Assembly (NCBI GenBank): GCA_905250025.1
Contig: CAJNOJ010000192.1
Coordinates: 62,001 to 126,000 of the forward strand
DNA length: 64,000 nucleotides
DNA from: Adineta ricciae
Taxonomy: Eukaryota > Rotifera > Eurotatoria > Adinetida > Adinetidae
Direction: 5' to 3'
Each line of letters begins with the position of its first letter. Position 1 is the first letter of the stretch. Under the pieces are notes generated by a model that saw only the letters and a list, made by a program, of their open reading frames with translations, ran no database searches and had not been told where the DNA came from. The position numbers were made by a program, and so were the translations under genes. Positions 10,263-23,296 of the stretch are shown here, piece after piece.

Positions 10263-12042
10263 TCACAAGGCGATACATTCATCTATTTTTGCATAAGGAA
10301 AATATTTGTGTAAATCGTCTGAATGATCATAATCAGGAAAGTATAAGTGATTCACTTTGGAACAATTGACTCTTGTTTGATCTCTTGTGAAATTGTCTGT
10401 TATTCGTTTGAACGATTGATATTTGACAAAGAGACTCACTTTTTGAACCAAATTGCTTTTTCTCTCAAGAAGAAACTGTTCAATATAATGATCATGAGTA
10501 TGAAGAAGAACCAGTCGAACAAGATGATTATATTGGATTGCAGAAACATTTTCTTGATTATCTTCTTCATGATTTTCTGCTTTTGAATTGACAACCGATA
10601 AGGTTTCCATTCGTGGAAATGATTGGACAATACGTCGAAAAAATTCTTCTTCAAATGGCTTGGTATCAAATAATGAAACCTCACGAACATAAGGAAATGC
10701 TCCACCAGGAAAGCGATTACTGATTCCACAAAAATATTCGTTGAATGATGGAGATGAATAAAGGTGGTATTGAGCGGTTCTTTCTTCGGAAAAAAATTCT
10801 CCATAGGAAGCTATTCCAACACCTGGATCAACATGAAATCTTTCTTCAAGTGTTTCAAGTATTGCAAGTTCTTCTTCGTTCGGAAACAGTCGATTTGAAT
10901 GAATAAAGAAACTCAATTGATTTAATTTCGGAAGTGAACAAAGAATATTTCGATCGAAATAATTCAGATCGAGAAATCCTCGAGAAAGATCAATTTGAAA
11001 ACACATTTTGAGTTTTTCCAGATTAGACATTCGATGGAGAAGTGGAAGAACTTCTTCTTCAAAATAATACGTCAAACAAGAACAACTGATGAAGAAATGC
11101 TTCATCCGAGGTAAATCAATCTAAACGAAATCGATGTTTTTTCCGAACAAAATGCTATTGATTAGAAACTAACTTGCTTTGGAATTAATTCTGAACGACG
11201 AATCCTACACACATTGATATCAACACTTTGAAGTTGATCGAAACGACCATCGAACAAATGAAGACAATCTTCAAAAGATGATACATTGATCTTTAATTTC
11301 GACAGAGTTGAACAGCGAAAATGGTCAACTCGAATATCCTCAAAAGATAATTCATGATGAAAGTCAATTGATGGCGCCGATTCATCCAGTTCAAGGCTTA
11401 ACAACGAATGAAAAACAGTGAATATATTTTCACAAATGTATGAAATCGGGCAGAATGTTGCCTCATCATCAATGTCATCGAGTTTTATCCGAAGTGTTTG
11501 AATTTGATTTCGAAAAACTCCACGACAAAGCTTTTCATCTAAAATAGAGGAAAAGCCAATCATCTTCAATGATCTTTCTTTTCTCAATCAGTAATCTTAC
11601 CAGTGAAAAGCCATTCGATTGTTTCTCTTCTCAAATCAGAAAGTGAAAGATGTGCCAAATTTCGATAGAAAGTAGCATGTAAAATCTGTTGCATCGATGA
11701 TGAGTCAAGAATAAATTCATGAATATGATCATCAATTAAAGGTAAAATTTCTAAGCACAATCGATTGAGCATCATGTTCGAAAAAGTTCCATTCTGATAA
11801 GAATGATTGCAACTCTTCTTCACCAACTTGAAACATCTTGTCAAAACTGGATCATGAATTATTCGATTAAATCGATCATTGAGATTGTAAAAAGAATAAA
11901 CAATATCAACATAATTTAAGAATTGAAAGATCATTAACAGAATTTCATCAGGTAAATCATTGAAATTAACATCGAACGATCTTATCAACATGAACATGGT
12001 TTGTCTCACGTCACTGCACCACTTTTCTCTACTGATTAACAT
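10263..12042 (-). CDS. F-box domain protein
   Basis: Three exons on the minus strand: 11601-12042, 11174-11538 and 10263-11120. The introns are GTAAGA...TTTAG and GTTAGT...TTTAG, in phases 1 and 0. The product is about 554 residues. An N-terminal F-box lies at about residues 27-70 (FNDLPDEILLMIFQFLNYVD, then FYNLNDRFNRII), which in the family binds Skp1 in SCF ubiquitin ligases. The rest is Leu-rich with periodic LxxLxL segments (HSLLSLELDES, LSKLKINVSSF, MSNLEKLKMCF, MKHFFISCSCL), probably a substrate-recognition solenoid, although canonical LRR repeats are not clear. Proteins of this layout are numerous in bdelloid genomes. The start is the ATG at 12040-12042; a second Met follows at residue 16. 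Confidence 0.85.
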
Positions 12043-12186
12043 CGAATATTTCTATTTCTATAATGACACTTCCGTTTCGTCAAATTGACCGTTCTCATCG
12101 TCCGTTGGAACAATAGAATCTTTCTTATTCGACGCCGTTGATTATTGATGAATGAACACCTCATTGGACGTTCGAACTATGAATGC

Positions 12187-12524
12187 AACGGTGGTTGATT
12201 TTTAGATAGAGCGGTGAGAGCTTGAAAAGCTACATTTTCATATCGATCTATAGAAGTTAGTGTTAAATGAGCCAGATAATAGTGTGACACCGCTCAATAT
12301 TGCGGGTTATTCATATATCCACCGGCTTCATTATATCTTTTATTATTGAATCCTCATATCAGCTGACCGAAATATCGGCAGGCATATCGGAAAACGGTTC
12401 TGTTGACCGGTGCCATACTATTATCTGGCTCATTTAACACCAATTTCTATTGATCAGTAAGAAAACCGATCCACACCGTAGCTTTTCAAGCTCTCACCGT
12501 CCTATCTGAAAATCAGCCACCGTT
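12187..12524. mobile_element. 338-bp foldback/MITE-like element with ~105-bp inverted arms
   Basis: The left end (AACGGTGGTTGATTTTTAGA onward from 12187) matches the reverse complement of the right end (ending 12524) over a terminal ~48 bp that includes GGTGAGAGCTTGAAAAGCTA. A second block matches further in: GTTAAATGAGCCAGATAATA at 12262 corresponds to the complement of 12411-12440. The arms are therefore about 105 bp with scattered mismatches around a short centre. There is no coding capacity. No target-site duplication was evident at the chosen ends. Confidence 0.75.
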
Positions 12525-15360
12525 CCTACGATGCACCACACCTCCGGTGGACCGACAAACTAGTGTTATCGGATGTTTTGAGTATGAGAGCATCTAGATG
12601 ATGAGTAAAAACGATTGATATGATAATTTCTCGTGTATTCATCGATCCACTGGCGACTGGTGGGCACGGTGGGCGGCGCATCGTCACCGTTGCATCCCTA
12701 ATTCGAACAATACTCGATGATTCCTTTGTTCAGGTGGAATAGATTGATGATTGGCAGACTTCGCACCCGTCCTACATATCATATATCTGGAGTTGGATTT
12801 TTAGAAAGTCTTGAAGAGAATTTTCAAATGCCCATTCTGCTTATCAGTGTTCCTAACAGTAAGAATACACTATAATAGTAAAATATCTGGAACCCTTACA
12901 ATTTTTTATGTAAACTTTATTTTATCTTCTTTTCAGAAAAAGCAAAGTCTCATGCATACACTTTCTCAAAATTATTTACACTTTGTTTTTGCTTTTTTTA
13001 TCACATAAAAATAAAAACTTTGAATCAGTCAATTTGCTATTCTGCAATGTTTATTATTTGATAATTACTTTATACTTTTCTTTATCACTCATGTGTTAAA
13101 TACAATCGATAGATCATTTATACCCTATGTGATCAGGTCAGTTTTGTTGATATGAATCATATCCAAGGGGAGAAAAACGAAGCTTGAGGCTTCAACTACT
13201 TCATATACTATCTGAAGTAGATAAAGTTCCGCTTTTCTTCCTTGATCGTATCATATGATTTTGGTTTGCAGTTCCCTTAATATGTCAATATTTATATAAA
13301 AAATTGTCTTTCTCTAATGCGATTCGAATAATCCAAAAGGTCGTCATTCCGTGCCGCATTAATTTAAAAAAAAAAAACGATCACCTTGCATTTCAATTCT
13401 GCAAACCATAGCTTCCGCAATAATTAGTGGACCTGCGTAAACGGTGTGTACAGTACCCTAATGAAATTCAATGTACCCGCTATTTTACACGTTGCGGTGA
13501 AAACAGCGTGTACACTGTCAACTTTGATTTTTTGTTTTCTACTTTGCCTTTTCACTGATATTATTATTTTTCTGTTTTTGTTTCCTCACAAATATATTAA
13601 ATACTCATTCTTTCATCTAAACGCCTTGCTGTATTTTGAGAAAAGTCCAATTTTTACCAGTGAATATCTGTTCTCATCGAAAGCATTATAGATGTGCAAT
13701 CTACGACCAAACCAGTTTCAATCTAGCAGTCTGGAATAGAAAATTGAACTATTCTGTGACGAACTTGGTTGCATGCGTTGGACGCATGCTATTTGTCGTT
13801 ACCTCGGTGCATGAGTATACAAACGCGTGTTTTATATCAATACGATGCGATTTGAGAGAGAAAGAAATAAATGAAGACGTAGCTCCATCAGCGCACACAT
13901 GTCTTCCATCGAAAATCGTCATATATTCTTATATGTAAAGCGCAAATAGCGCATGAGTAAATCGTTTAGTTAAAAGAAGAATCGAATAGTATCAAGATGC
14001 CCATTTCAATATAACGTGATCTAGAGAGGTTATCGTTTTGGATAAATATAAATAATAATGGAGTGAGGGTGTGAGTAAAAAATTTTATGATTGAGAACCG
14101 CTTAGAACTCATGAAATTGTTCTTGAAACCAGTGTTGGTTCAACTGGAACCTACGTTGAAACCAATCGGCTCAATAAAATGTTGAATCCTGCCCACAGGT
14201 ATCCTACTACGTTAGCTAACACCGATCCATTCAATGGTCCATGAAATGTGTCACACATAATCGGCTTTTCATGCTGTCTTTTTCATAAGAAAACTTCAAA
14301 CTATCCACATAATTCGGTTATTTCACGTCAGAGGAGAAAACTAAGGATCTTTTCAAATTTTCGTGATGAAAAATTTTATGGTCGGGTCGAGATATTTTGT
14401 AAGGAGAAACATACCAAAAGATGCGCCCCGAGCAGGGCTACAACATATAAAAAATCCAGCTTGGGACCCCTTGATCTAGTATGACATTGCTGAACGGCAA
14501 TGATATTTGATCACTAAATTTCTTCACTTTTTTCTGTCGAATTTCGTTTTTTTTTCATACAAATTCTATATAAAATATGCATTAAAAATATTACAAATAG
14601 TTCATTTGGTAGAGAAAGACATTCTGTCATCTGAGACAATCCGCACCTCAAACACGTGAAATATGAACGAGAAAATCGCCGCATACGATTTCAACTGAAA
14701 AACTCAGTTGGTAGACTGATTCCAAAAGTTGAGAGATTGATGTGTCAATTATTTTTGCAAAGACATATCAGAATGAGCTGATAGTTTGGTTTTCACAGTA
14801 ACTTTTCATGGACTTTCTACTGAGAGGGTCAAATTGAAAATCTGAAAATTTTCTGCAGTCGATATGGCCAGTATTCTAATAGACCCGCTCTTAAGTCATC
14901 GTTTTTTCCGGTCAAAAAAGTAATTTGAGAACAATCATAGCTAAAATCAAAGTAATGGTTTTCAAAGAAAGACAATTGAATCATAAAGACGTTATACTAA
15001 ATAACAATTTTCTTTTCTTTTCTAAGTCAACAGAAGTGATCAGTAAATCTGTAAACATAACCTCTATCAGATCAAAATCAAACTTTCTTCACATAAAAGT
15101 ATATTTTATCTTATAATAAAGTTTTCAAAGTATTTGACGTCACATCATGTGTTGAAGCTTGTAGCTTAAAGTGCTCAGCTTTTCAACGATTAAGCGTCCC
15201 TACGTTCCAGATGTTTCTTGCGTTGGAAAGATCTACAGTTTTAATTGCTCTGGATGAATTTGAATCAATCGGTAAAGAATAAATACGCTTTCACCTTTAA
15301 GATATGTATTCAAAAGAAGAAAAGTAAAGATAATTTATGTATGTATATGAAAATCTTTTT
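12525..15360. other. Long gene-poor stretch
   Basis: About 2.8 kb between the foldback element and the PKC gene. The open frames are short (the longest ~100 codons, 13636-13938) and have no domain, splice or family features. The 12660-12780 part is more GC-rich and unlike its surroundings, perhaps transposon debris. Nothing else is supported. Confidence 0.4.
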
Positions 15361-17925
15361 TTAAAAAAGCTTCGTAGCATTCGGACTAACATATGAAAAA
15401 TAACGAAAAGCATCGGGTGGCGATGATAATAACAGCACTGCATCTTTAGGATCAAGTTCAGACAGTTTTGGAGCTTTACTTGTCGCTTTCAATGGTACTA
15501 ATGACTAAAATTCAATTGAAAAAGTATTGTTAGGAAAATAGATTCATATATACATACAATGGGAGTCCATGGAGGTGTAACACGACGTGTTTTAATCGCA
15601 TCCAAAGAATATGGTTCCCTAGAAGAACAATATTTATCATTGGAAATGAGTACAAGGTTTTAATTTACTGAAAGAATGGTTGATCTTTTAGAAGGCCATG
15701 AGGAGAATTTGGATTTCCTAATCTCTTTTTCGGATCTCGTTCGAGTAAACCTGAAATAATTTGTTGAAATTCTTCTCTCATTGTTTCTGGATAAATCACT
15801 TGATTTGAAAGAACATTTTTTGTAATATCTGTACTATTATTTGCATAGAACGGCGTTCGAAATGTTGTCAATTCAAAAATTAGAATTCCCAATGACCACC
15901 AATCAACATTTTCATCATAAGAATCTTTATTATAAATTTCATAGGCTATATATTCTGCTGTTCCACACAATGTTTTTGTTTTATGATTTTCATCAACACC
16001 TTTCTTTGCCAAACCGAAATCTCCAAGTTTGACGTGTCCATCATGAAAAACAAAGATATTTTCTGGTTTAAGATCACGATAGACCTACAATGGAATGAAA
16101 ATTTCTCGATTGATGATCTTTATTTTACGTACAATTCGTTTGGAATGGAGAAACATCAATGCACATGCCACTTCACCTGTGAAGAAAACGATTCGCTCAT
16201 GTCGAAATGGTTTCGGAGCTTGATATTCAAGTAGATTGAATAGACTTCCAGCTCGAGCAACTTCCATGAGGAAAAATAATCGTTCAACATTTTGAAATGC
16301 ATAAAAAAGCTGAACGATAAATGGATTTGATAGACAACGAACGAGAATATCGCGTTCCGACCGGATATAATTCAAATTTTGACCTTCCAAAACCAAATTT
16401 TTACGAAGAGTTTTCATTGCATAAAACGATTCATCATGTTTCACCAAATATACCTACAAAATCAATCAAAACTAAATACGAAGAGAAGAAAATATTTGAC
16501 ATCTACCGATCCAGTCATTCCTCGACCTAAAATTTCTAAAATTTGAATTTGATTCAAATCAAAACCAGCAGTGATATTTGGTGAATAAACTTTCGATACA
16601 CGTTGAATCGCTTCTTGTGCTTCATCTGGTTGATTTAATTTAGTTAATTTCGAATAAATTTCACACAAATCTTCATTATATTGATAATTGTATTCACCAT
16701 CTGATTTATGCTAAACACAAATGATGAAAATTAAAATATTTTTATTTCTTTTTCAATCAATTCACTTACATCTGTTTTCCACTGTTCATAAGCTTCAATA
16801 GATTTCTCTTTACAACCACAATAGTCGCCAGCTTTCGATCGACAACGTCGATGAACAACCATTGAACATTCTAAATCAATTTTATCATTGAAAACACTCA
16901 AATTTTCTTTGAGAATATACCAGTGCATCGATAAGCATGACCAGGTCGAATAAAACTTCCATCATGATCGCAGAAAATTGTTTGTAGAGAAAAGTTTTGA
17001 TGTTCGAACTGATGCGCTTTGGTCACATCCAGCTAAATTCTCAATTTCAAAGATTCGGAATCGATTCAATAGGATATTTCTTACATCAGGATATTTCTTT
17101 CCTATACATGGATGGTTACAATGATCGTAACAATCTTTGTGTACAACACAATCACATCGTTGACATTGAAAACCTTTATGAGTGAAACCCCTGAAGAAAG
17201 AAGAAGATTCTTTTTGTTTATATCGAAAAATCAGATGTTTTATACCAAAGAATTTCACTACAAATCGAACAGAATGTTGGCGTTTTGAAAATTTTCGCAA
17301 CAAATCGATGACCAAAATGTTTATAAATTTTTTGATATCGTTCAGCATAACGTTGTCCATGGATTTTAACTGGGGTTCGAGATTCCGATGGAACCGATGG
17401 ATCTATTTTCAATATAGAATATAAACATCGTTTGGGTAAAATGTTTAATAACCTTTGTACTCAATGATCATTTCTATTTGAGATTTCGGTGTGAAATTAA
17501 ACTTTAAAGAAAAGAAATTTATCACAAGAGAAATAAATCAAATGTTTTACTTGATGTCGAAATCCATCTGCTAGTTTTTTAAGAGATTTCAAATCCGTTT
17601 CAAGTGTGTATAGAATATCCTTATAATTGATTCGAATAGTAATTTTTCGTTCAATGTTAATAAATAATCCAACATCGAATCGAATACATTGATTTGTTTC
17701 ATTGTAAACTGGTTTTTTTATTCGTGCTAAAGAGAAAAATAATTAAGATGAATCTGTTTCATATAGATCAGACATACATGTTTGTGTAGATTGTGTTTTT
17801 TCTATAATTTCAATTTCTGTTTTCACTTGACTTAAATCAATGGTTTGTTTAGAATTATTAATTTGAAATTTCAATATTTCAACACGTAAATATGGATGAG
17901 TGTTTTGAGCCATGACTTCTACCAT
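15361..17925 (-). CDS. Novel-type protein kinase C (AGC Ser/Thr kinase)
   Basis: About twelve exons on the minus strand can be joined in frame with GT-AG introns, from the ATG at 17923-17925 to the TAA at 15361-15363, roughly 650 residues. In order: an N-terminal region of C2-like size; C1A with a complete ligand set (GHRFVAKIF, CSIC, CQRC, HKDC, then HPC); C1B; then the kinase. Kinase motifs are GRGMTGSV (glycine loop), YAMKTL (ATP Lys), YRDLKPEN (catalytic loop) and DFG. The AGC tail contains TPPWTPI and a hydrophobic motif FRYFSYV. In the family the C1 domains bind diacylglycerol/phorbol ester at membranes and the kinase phosphorylates Ser/Thr in signalling. Oddities: the second C1B zinc ligand is Asp (CDHDG where CDHCG is usual), the APE motif reads AYE, and the tail ends soon after the hydrophobic motif. 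The catalytic residues are kept, so the kinase could be active, but C1B is probably not a normal zinc finger. Confidence 0.9.
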
Positions 17926-18539
17926 TTAAAACGAATATTTTTATTTAATTATGAGAAAGAAAACAAACTGGACATATTTATGTCGATATTCATAGGTGAA
18001 AAATTTTTTTTCCTCTCCTGTACATCCTCCTCTTCATCACCACTGTCATGATCAGATTTTATCCAAAATTTTCTTTTTATCTAATTCATCATCACATTCA
18101 AAACAACGTCATTCGAAAAGAAAAGAGAAACACGACAAATACAGGTCATTTACTGAGTCAAATCGATTTGACTATAGGTATTTTTTATGCAAAAGATATG
18201 ACTAAGGTTCGAGAAAATATCATTATTTTTAATTGATTAAACGTCAATTCATTTGCATATTGTTTTTTTCATCTGATATTGAGTGTCATAACGCAAAACA
18301 TTTGTTATTTTGCACATTTTCTTATATTGAAAACATTTTTTCTAAGATGAATACTATTCGGATTTTGTTATCTCATTCAATTTGGTTTCTTTAGAAAAGT
18401 TTCACTCAATCAGTTTCTTTCAGTACATGTCGATGTTAAACGCCCTCTGTTTATTTTTGAAAAAGAGGCAAAGTAAGATTTGAAATTCATTGATGGTTGA
18501 CAAATCTTTTGTTAAATCATTCTTCGATTTGAACAGAAA
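17926..18539. other. Divergent promoter region
   Basis: About 610 bp between the minus-strand kinase and the plus-strand SnoaL-like gene. It should contain both promoters. No specific element was recognised. Confidence 0.4.
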
Positions 18540-18899
18540 ATGTTTAATAAAGAATTCGCAAATCAATTTACAAATGATTGGATTGATTCATGGAATAGTC
18601 ATGATATTCAGAAGATAATGAGTCATTATGATGATTCGATTAGTTTTACATCGCCATTAATAGTTCAATTCAACAATGATCCAACTGGAACAATTTCAAA
18701 TAAAAAAGATTTAGAAGATTATTTTATTCGAGCGTTGAAAAAATTTCCTGATTTACATTTTGAATTTTTGAGTACTTCCATATCAGTTAATTCATTGATC
18801 ATTCATTATAAAAGTGTGAATAACATGATTGCAATGGAATACTTTGAATTCAATGATCAAAATCAACTCGTCAAAGTCAAAGCACATTATTCATACTGA
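18540..18899 (+). CDS. SnoaL-like / NTF2-fold protein
   Basis: Single exon, 119 residues. The pattern is that of small NTF2-superfamily (SnoaL-like) proteins: an N-terminal helix with WIDSWNSHDIQKIMSHYDD, a strand with SISFTSPLI, a helix with KKDLEDYFIRALKKFPDLHFE, and strands ending in MEYFEFNDQNQLVKVKAHY. In bacteria such proteins include polyketide cyclases, isomerases and many of unknown function. No catalytic residue could be assigned here. The intronless, bacterial-type small domain hints at horizontal origin, which is an inference. The start is the only ATG preceding the conserved first helix. Confidence 0.75.
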   Translation: MFNKEFANQFTNDWIDSWNSHDIQKIMSHYDDSISFTSPLIVQFNNDPTGTISNKKDLEDYFIRALKKFPDLHFEFLSTSISVNSLIIHYKSVNNMIAMEYFEFNDQNQLVKVKAHYSY

Positions 18900-18994
18900 A
18901 TTCTTATTTGAACTGATTGTTTTTATTTATATCATAGAAAAAAGATGAAGCAGAAATTTCTTCAAGTAAAAATAAAATCTCTAATCCGAAAAAA

Positions 18995-21900
18995 TCAATG
19001 TGGTTTACCCAAGAATTTATAAACAACGTTCATATCGATTGGTTCCAGGAAAGATGTTCCTAAAAGAAAATCTCTCAATCGAAGAAATTCAATCGAAGTG
19101 ATTGACTGTCTTACCTTGAATGGCCGTTTCATCTTCTCCATCAATAATTGGTCGAACCCATGTTGATTGTCTTGTTGATTCTAAACCAGTGCCTAATGGT
19201 GGATAAATGTAGTAAACAGTGTCGAAAACCATTTCTTTCGTTAATCCATCAGTTCTACGAGGATGATCTAAAGAAAGGAAAAATGTTTTTTGAAAATAAA
19301 AAGTCAGATGAGAACTTATCTTACATTTAAGAACGGCTGCTAAGGCCTGTTGAATTTCACCTGATGTGGCTGATAAATCACAACATTCAAAGAAATGTTC
19401 AATTTCTTCTTTATCGAATTTATCATTGAAAGCCATTGAATTATAAATAGTTGTCAATTCTATTCAAATAGAAAAACAAAGGAAATTCATTGCAGAATTT
19501 TCTCGGAAGACAATAGACTTTTTTCCGTTGTTAGAAAATCTTTCGCTTGGTCACGAGTAAAATGAAACTGTCGGTTTTTTGATTCACGTAACTCCTGTAT
19601 TCGTCGAATGACATCGCGATAATGCGAAATAAATTGTGACCATGTTGATCCAAATGTCGCAACCTAAACGATCGAATTTCAAGTAAAGGAAAATATTCAG
19701 AAGGAGAAACTAACCTCTTCTTTCAGAGATTTCGCTCGATGTCGAACAAAAAAACCTTTCCACCATCGTTGAATGCACGTAGCAGCTCGATTGAGTGTTG
19801 CCTTAGAAAATTGTTCTTCGACTTGATTAAATTGTCTAAAGAAGCACTTTCTTTCTCTCTCTCTCTCTCTCTCTCCTTTTTAACAATAACTTACCCAAAT
19901 ACTTCAACCGACGGTCCAGTATCTCTAACCAATTGTTTTAATTGTTTATTTGCATCTCGAATTCTATGCATAAAAAAGAATAGAGATGATCGTATGAAAT
20001 ATAGAAATAGAACCTGTTTTGTTCGGTTAATTTCTGTTCGACATATTGTGCCCGTTTTGCTGATAGAACTTGACGACGAAGTTTTTCTCGTTCCCGTTTT
20101 TCACTCGATGAAGGTCGACGATTCTCAATTTCGTTTCGTCGTTGTAAATGTTCTCGATAAGCTCTAAAGATCTTAACGTTTTCTTATACCGAAAATCGTT
20201 TATATATTACCGCTGAATTTTGACAGCAGCTTGTTGCTCTTCTTCACGTTTTCGTCTTTCATCCGCGGATAATTTTCGATAAAGATTTTCTTTAACATAT
20301 CCTTTGAATACACGTTTGATATTCACATCAGTTTTTGCTTTACGATAAACAGATGTTGAGTAATTCAATTCATCCTAAAAGTATTTCTGATGAAGATCAA
20401 AGAGAAAAGGAAAAGTCATACTGGATCTTGTGTAAGAAAGACACTTGGTATAGGTCTTCCTTGTGATTTAGGATTTGATTTAATATTTGTAACAATCGTT
20501 GTGGGAAATGTTAGTCGTTTTTGTGAAGGTTTCTTTCGTGGACGAACTTGATCAACTTCTGTAAAAGAAAATTATAGTTAATGACATGGAAAAGTATCAA
20601 TTCATCACCTTGTTGTGTTCGAATGTTGATAACACTCAGATTCGACTTCGTTGATTCGTCAATTTTCGAACTAGAAGTGTTAAAAAAATTAATTGGAAAA
20701 GAAGATATAGATTCGTTCTTACGATTCAATGGCAGTTGATTGTTTGTCTAAAATTGAAAGATAATCCGATAGACTTGAATTTTGTTTTGTTGATAATTTC
20801 GATGAATTGGTAGTTTGAACAACTAAATTTTGCTTTGGTGGTGTATAAAGCTCGATAGCTAATCGATTGGGATTTTCAATAGATTTAATATGTAGACTTT
20901 CTTCAACTGGTTCTTCATTATCTGGTCTTTCGAATGTTGTTTGTCGTTCTACAGGTATTCGTTTTGATTTACTTGCTTGAAGTGTCTGAGCAATTTCAAT
21001 GATACTATTAGTTGCACGTGCGGAAGGATTTTCGAACACAGGTTGACCATTTTTCCTAAAGAAAACCATTCAAGACTTGATTCTTAAGGAATGGTTGATT
21101 ACTTTGGATAATCTCGTTCGATTTCTTCCGCTGAACGCTTTGCGGAAAGTTGAGCATCACGTGGTCTCGCTAGCATTTGAACAGGAATAAATGGTGCGCC
21201 AATTTTCGTGCTTATTAATGGATCGTAATGTTCCAAAAGTTCTAACTGTGGAAGTGATAATTGCGAAAACTGTTCATTCAATGAAATTGGATTTTCACTG
21301 ATTTCAGGAATTGTTCGATAAACATAACTAGTTGAACTTCGTATTAATTTATAACTACGTCTATTCGGTGTGGAATCTGGTGCGAGATTCTCTCGTGGAG
21401 ACTCTTGTGCAAACATTCCCGCAGGTGTTGTACGTCTGGAAAGAATAGATTCTGATGATGGACGAATAATTTCATTGAATTTCTCTTGATCCAATCGATT
21501 TTCATTTGAAGATGTGAAAGCCGATGGATCGTCTAGAACATACAAAGTTTTACTTGAATATGTTAGTTATTTTACTGACGATTCTCGTCGGGATATTCTG
21601 CTCTGTTGGTGTTCTTAGAAAGAAAAGAAGAAATATATTCGATTGAGAAAGGATAAAAAGAGATATTTTTACTTGATTAACACTAGGCTTAGTGTTTGTA
21701 TCGTCAATTCGGACATTGAGCGGATAACTGCGTTGTCGTTGTTGAGAATTTGATCGATTCTTCAATGCGGAACCGACCGGTGCACTACGAGCATTTTCAG
21801 ATTTGACAATTTTCTATGAAAAACAGAACAAAGAACAAACTCCAATCAAAAACAAGCTAAACTAACGATTTCTTCTTCTCTTTCATCGTCATCAAGAAGT

Positions 21901-23296
21901 TCGTCGATGGATTCAGGTCGTGATTTCGATAAATTACTGGCAGCCGTACAGGGCCGTTGTGGAGATTCAACCGATTCGGCGCGTTGTCGTCTTGATTGAC
22001 TTCGTATACTAGAGTGAAAAAACAAAGTTAAATATAAAAATTATCAAAAATTGAAAATTCCCACTCAGGAAGATTTCCTTGTGTAATTTTTCCTCTCCAA
22101 TCTTTTAATTCAATAATCTTTGATTGTGTTGATGTTGCTGATTTCGGATGATTTCGACTTGCTCGTGAAGTCCGTTCATCGAGGACATTCTGATCAACAA
22201 ATTCAACCATTGCTTCCCGAGAATAGTTATCATCAGCTAACACATCACATAGGTGAATTCGATCGCTAAAAATTAAGTCACGGTAATAATTTTTTTGTTC
22301 AAAAATCGATCAATCTACTTATTAACAGGTTGACCAAGAAGAAGTGATGGATCAGTTGGATAATGTTCATGTGTTTCATAGGTTAATCGTGCTGACGGTA
22401 AACGAAAACCACGAATCGCTTCGAGACCAACATAATCAATCACACCGACATGAATAAGTTTGAAGAAAAGTGAATAAATTCAAGAAAAAACTATTAGATT
22501 TCGTTAGTTACACACATTATTTTGATTGAAAAAAATACCTTTTCTCTACTCTGAATCATTTTATCTCCTATATTGGAAGCTACATTACACATATCAGCCA
22601 ATGTGAAACCTGATCGTTTTCTATTTGGTTTATATTTTGGACTAAAGACAATATAAAGTTTTGTTTCCATAATCAAGTTTCAACTTTTTCTTTTCTTTTT
22701 CTTTTCAAAAATCAAACGAACCTTTCTTTCCGATGAGGACAATGTTTGTAAAAATCTGATTCGTGAGAAAGTAGTGTTGATGCAAAATGCGACATTTGAT
22801 CATTTGTTGAATTGAAAAATTCATCTAATTCGTAAGATGACACTAAAATATTTTCATTGGAAAAAAAAGAAATCTTTTGTTAGTGAAAATTTTCACCTCG
22901 TGTCTGTTCTCTCGTTAGAGGAATTCTTTTTCGATTGGAATTTCTTTCATTTACTGTACTCATTGTACGATTCAATAGATTCTCTTCATTTTCAAGATCA
23001 TTTTGACAATGAATCATTTGTTGAACGTAAATTGACACTTCTTCTGCAGCATTTGAACTTGGAAAATGTTTCGATCGTGGTCGTTTTTGTGATTCTGATG
23101 AAGTCACTTTGAGATTATTAGTAGCAACAAGACTTTCTGGTGGAACTCGTCCTTGTTGAGTAGTTGCAGTCGATGTTCGTGTTCGACCGGATTGTTGACG
23201 AGTTGTATTGGATCTTTGATTGATATTCAAATATGGATTGAATAAAGTTGCAGCTGTACTTTTCCATGGTGTTGGTATTTGTCCTGTACTTGTCAT
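18995..23296 (-). CDS. Multi-exon IQ-motif protein with C-terminal EF-hand-like module
   Basis: The ATG is at 23294-23296 and the TGA at 18995-18997, with more than ten exons. Segments with convincing frame and splice sites include a Ser/Thr/Arg-rich N-terminus (IPTPWKSTAATLFNPY), FTLADMCNVASNIGDKMIQS, IDYVGLEAIRGF, a long disordered region with YDPLISTKIGAPFIPVQML, and a basic helical part with two IQ-type calmodulin-binding motifs (AVKIQRAYREHLQRR and CIQRWWKGFFVRHR). The C-terminus has an EF-hand-like stretch (FNDKFDKEEIEHFFECCDLS), then STWVRPIIDGEDE and LEPIDMNVVYKFLGKPH. The combination suggests a calmodulin-binding cytoskeletal or ciliary protein, but no orthologue could be named. One internal junction (near 19460-19520) needs a weak GTCTAT donor. 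An intron carries a CT dinucleotide run at about 19853-19874. Some exon limits are approximate. Confidence 0.7.
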
